From Bacteroidia bacterium (lineage in GTDB: Bacteria > Bacteroidota > Bacteroidia > NS11-12g > UBA955): 8,018 bases of DNA. The first letter of the stretch is position 1, and each line of letters starts with the position of its first letter. Below the pieces are notes generated by a model. The model made no database searches and was not told the origin of the DNA. It saw only the letters and a program-made list of their open reading frames with translations. Positions 6,846 to 8,018 of the stretch are shown here, one piece after another. Location: the NCBI GenBank assembly GCA_020848595.1, contig JADLHV010000037.1, positions 1 through 8,018 on the forward strand, in the 5' to 3' direction. The translations under genes and the position numbers were made by a program.

Positions 6846-6853
6846 TTAATTTG
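6846..6853 (+). promoter_or_regulatory. -7-like element TTAATTTG directly before the DUF423 gene
   Basis: TTAATTTG is one base off TAnnTTTG and ends four bases before the GTG at 6858. It lies inside the 18-base divergent gap, so any upstream box must sit in the coding start of the outer-membrane protein gene. The match supports GTG 6858, rather than TTG 6840, as the start of the downstream gene. Confidence 0.3.
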
Positions 6854-6857
6854 TGTC

Positions 6858-7271
6858 GTGTTAACGGATAAAAAATTCTTAATTCTGCTCGCAATATGTA
6901 CTTTTAACCTCGCTTTAGCTGTTGCTTTGGGGGCATTTGCTGCTCATGGTCTTAAATCTATACTCTCTGTTTATAAACTCGGAGTGTTTCAAAAAGCCTG
7001 TGAATACCTCACTTTTCAAAGTCTTGGCGTTGTTGTGCTATTGTTGCTCAAATTTAATGCAAATTTACAATTGAAAATCTATATCCCTATTATGTTATTA
7101 ATTGGAACATATATTTTTTCTATTTCTGTAGGTTTTACGGCTTTTAGTGAATTAGATGGTCTTGCACTTTTGTCTAAAGCTGGAATTATAGCTCCTATTG
7201 GTGGTGTATTAATGATCTTAGCTTGGCTATTAGCTTCTCTTAACCTTTTTAAATTAGCAAAAAATAAATGA
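6858..7271 (+). CDS. DUF423 family small inner-membrane protein
   Basis: A 137-residue protein with four predicted helices, of the widespread DUF423 (YwdK/YgdD-like) family, whose function is unknown. Signature pieces are ALAVALGAFAAHGLK (19-33), the second helix after Tyr50, GTYIFSISVG (83-92) and IAPIGGVLMILAWLLA (111-126). At the usual Y-Q-x-x-H-A position of helix 2 the sequence reads YLTFQSLG, so the commonly conserved His appears as Gln54. The frame is open back to TTG 6840, but GTG 6858 is preferred: it gives the family-length N-terminus MLTDKKF and places the promoter-like TTAATTTG four bases upstream. The stop TGA (7269-7271) overlaps the start of the sixA-like gene in an ATGA, so the two are probably translationally coupled. 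Family call firm, start less so. Confidence 0.88.
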   Translation: MLTDKKFLILLAICTFNLALAVALGAFAAHGLKSILSVYKLGVFQKACEYLTFQSLGVVVLLLLKFNANLQLKIYIPIMLLIGTYIFSISVGFTAFSELDGLALLSKAGIIAPIGGVLMILAWLLASLNLFKLAKNK

Positions 7272-7744
7272 AAACACTTTTTCTCCTTCGACATTCTAAA
7301 ACAGAACCTCAGTCGCTTATCAAATCAGATTTTAATAGAAAATTAATTGAAAGAGGACATCTTGATATCAAAAAAGTAGCTCAGAAATTCAATGAATTAA
7401 ATATGATGCCTGACTTGATTCTCTGCAGTACCGCCGTTAGAGCTAGAGAAACATTGACGGGATTTGTTGAAGAAACTGGTAAACAATACCAAATTGAATT
7501 TTTAGATGGTCTTTATCATGCTAGTGCCTCAGAAATCTTAGATATTATTCATTCTTATCAACATGCTCATGATGCCATTATGGTTGTTGGTCATAATTTT
7601 GGTATTAGTAATTTAGCCAATTGGTTAAGTTTAAATGGTGCCGAAGAATTACCAACTTCTGGTATGCATATTCTGGAATTTGAAACCTCGTTAGAACCAA
7701 CCACTGGAAAATTAATCCACTTTTTGAAACCTAAGGCAATTTGA
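7268..7744 (+). CDS. SixA-like phosphohistidine phosphatase (histidine phosphatase superfamily)
   Basis: A 158-residue cytosolic phosphatase of the branch that includes SixA, which removes phosphate from histidine-phosphotransfer (HPt) domains. The catalytic RHS motif is at residues 8-10 (LFLLRHSKTE), with His9 as the phosphorylated nucleophile. STAVRARETL (54-63) supplies the second arginine, Arg58. LYHAS followed by Glu89 holds the acid region, and VVGHNFGISNLANWL (106-120) supplies the second histidine, His109. Length and the RHSK(T/A) form, rather than RHG, point to SixA over phosphoglycerate mutases, but the true substrate is unknown and no sensor kinase is nearby. The ATG overlaps the DUF423 stop by four bases and the TGA stop overlaps the putative TTG start of priA by four bases, so it is the middle gene of an operon. 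Confidence 0.92.
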   Translation: MKTLFLLRHSKTEPQSLIKSDFNRKLIERGHLDIKKVAQKFNELNMMPDLILCSTAVRARETLTGFVEETGKQYQIEFLDGLYHASASEILDIIHSYQHAHDAIMVVGHNFGISNLANWLSLNGAEELPTSGMHILEFETSLEPTTGKLIHFLKPKAI

Positions 7745-8018
7745 TCGATTCTATTGATTTAAATGAGGATTTGTTTAATGCGCTTTATGTTGAAGTCGTA
7801 TTGCCTCTGCCTTTGCCAAAATTGTTCACGTATCGATTGCCTTCTGAGTTTTTTGAATTAGCAATGCCTGGTAAAAGGGTGTTTGTTCCTTTTGGCTCTC
7901 GTAAAGTTTATACTGGAATAATTGTAAATGTTACCACTCAAAAACCCGAAAGATACGAAGCGCTTAATATCATCTCTTTTATTGATGATGTACCTTTAGT
8001 ATCGGATAAACAATTGAA
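7741..8018 (+). CDS. priA: Primosomal protein N' (PriA helicase), N-terminal part, cut by right edge
   Basis: PriA is the DEXH-box 3'-to-5' helicase that recognises stalled forks and reloads the replisome. Only the start of its 3' DNA-binding domain is here: YVEVVLPLPLPKLFTYRLP, PGKRVFVPFGSRKVYTGIIV, then YEALNIISFIDDVPLVSDKQL, all typical of PriA; the frame is open to the last base. There is no ATG before the conserved region. A TAA at 7732-7734 closes the frame, leaving TTG 7741, which overlaps the sixA-like stop as TTGA, and TTG 7771, which would give a more usual short N-terminus (MFNALYVEVVLPLPL). I list the longer form because of the overlap; the GAGGA just before 7771 is too close to act as a normal ribosome binding site. 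Helicase motifs and zinc-binding cysteines lie beyond the window. Confidence 0.9.
   Translation, partial: MIDSIDLNEDLFNALYVEVVLPLPLPKLFTYRLPSEFFELAMPGKRVFVPFGSRKVYTGIIVNVTTQKPERYEALNIISFIDDVPLVSDKQL

Noticed and set aside
7079..7294. Minus-strand frame of 71 codons opposite the DUF423 and phosphatase genes
   Set aside because: Both opposite genes are firm family members; this frame has no motifs of its own.
1..8018. Mobile element, CRISPR array, tRNA or rRNA gene, toxin-antitoxin or defence system
   Set aside because: No transposase, integrase, spaced repeats, tRNA-like fold or toxin family was seen on either strand; the genes are ordinary chromosomal ones.

Overview
This window is a stretch of an AT-rich (about one-third G+C by eye) bacterial chromosome, most likely from a member of the Bacteroidota. 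The evidence is a 514-residue outer-membrane protein that resembles the Bacteroidetes DUF5723 family, the near absence of Shine-Dalgarno sequences, several copies of the Bacteroidetes-type -7 promoter element (TAnnTTTG or close), and Bacteroidetes-like GatB, TrxB and MltG sequences. I cannot assign a family or genus. TAA, TAG and TGA all end intact genes here, so the standard bacterial code applies.

Layout, left to right. Positions 1-647 (minus strand) hold the N-terminal part of an MltG-type lytic transglycosylase gene interrupted by two in-frame stop codons; it runs off the left edge. After a 340-base gene-free gap come rfbC (988-1530, plus), a second gap of 305 bases with inverted repeats, and an unrecognised four-helix membrane protein (1836-2234, plus). 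The latter meets gatB tail to tail with a 4-base overlap. Four minus-strand genes follow: gatB (2231-3667), a MazG-like pyrophosphohydrolase (3824-4150), trxB (4162-5112) and the DUF5723-like outer-membrane protein (5295-6839). trxB and mazG are 11 bases apart and probably form one transcript. An almost gapless divergent junction near 6840-6857 leads to a plus-strand operon of a DUF423 membrane protein (6858-7271), a SixA-like histidine phosphatase (7268-7744) and the start of priA (7741 to the right edge), joined by two 4-base ATGA/TTGA overlaps.

The genes are mostly housekeeping: peptidoglycan processing, dTDP-sugar synthesis, Gln/Asn-tRNA amidation, nucleotide sanitation, thioredoxin recycling and replication restart. 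No mobile element, CRISPR array, RNA gene or defence system is visible, and I found no convincing new multi-gene system. The points most worth checking are the doubly interrupted mltG, the repeated TTTG-N4-start-codon arrangement that predicts leaderless mRNAs for rfbC, trxB and the DUF423 gene, and the tightly overlapped priA operon with non-ATG starts.
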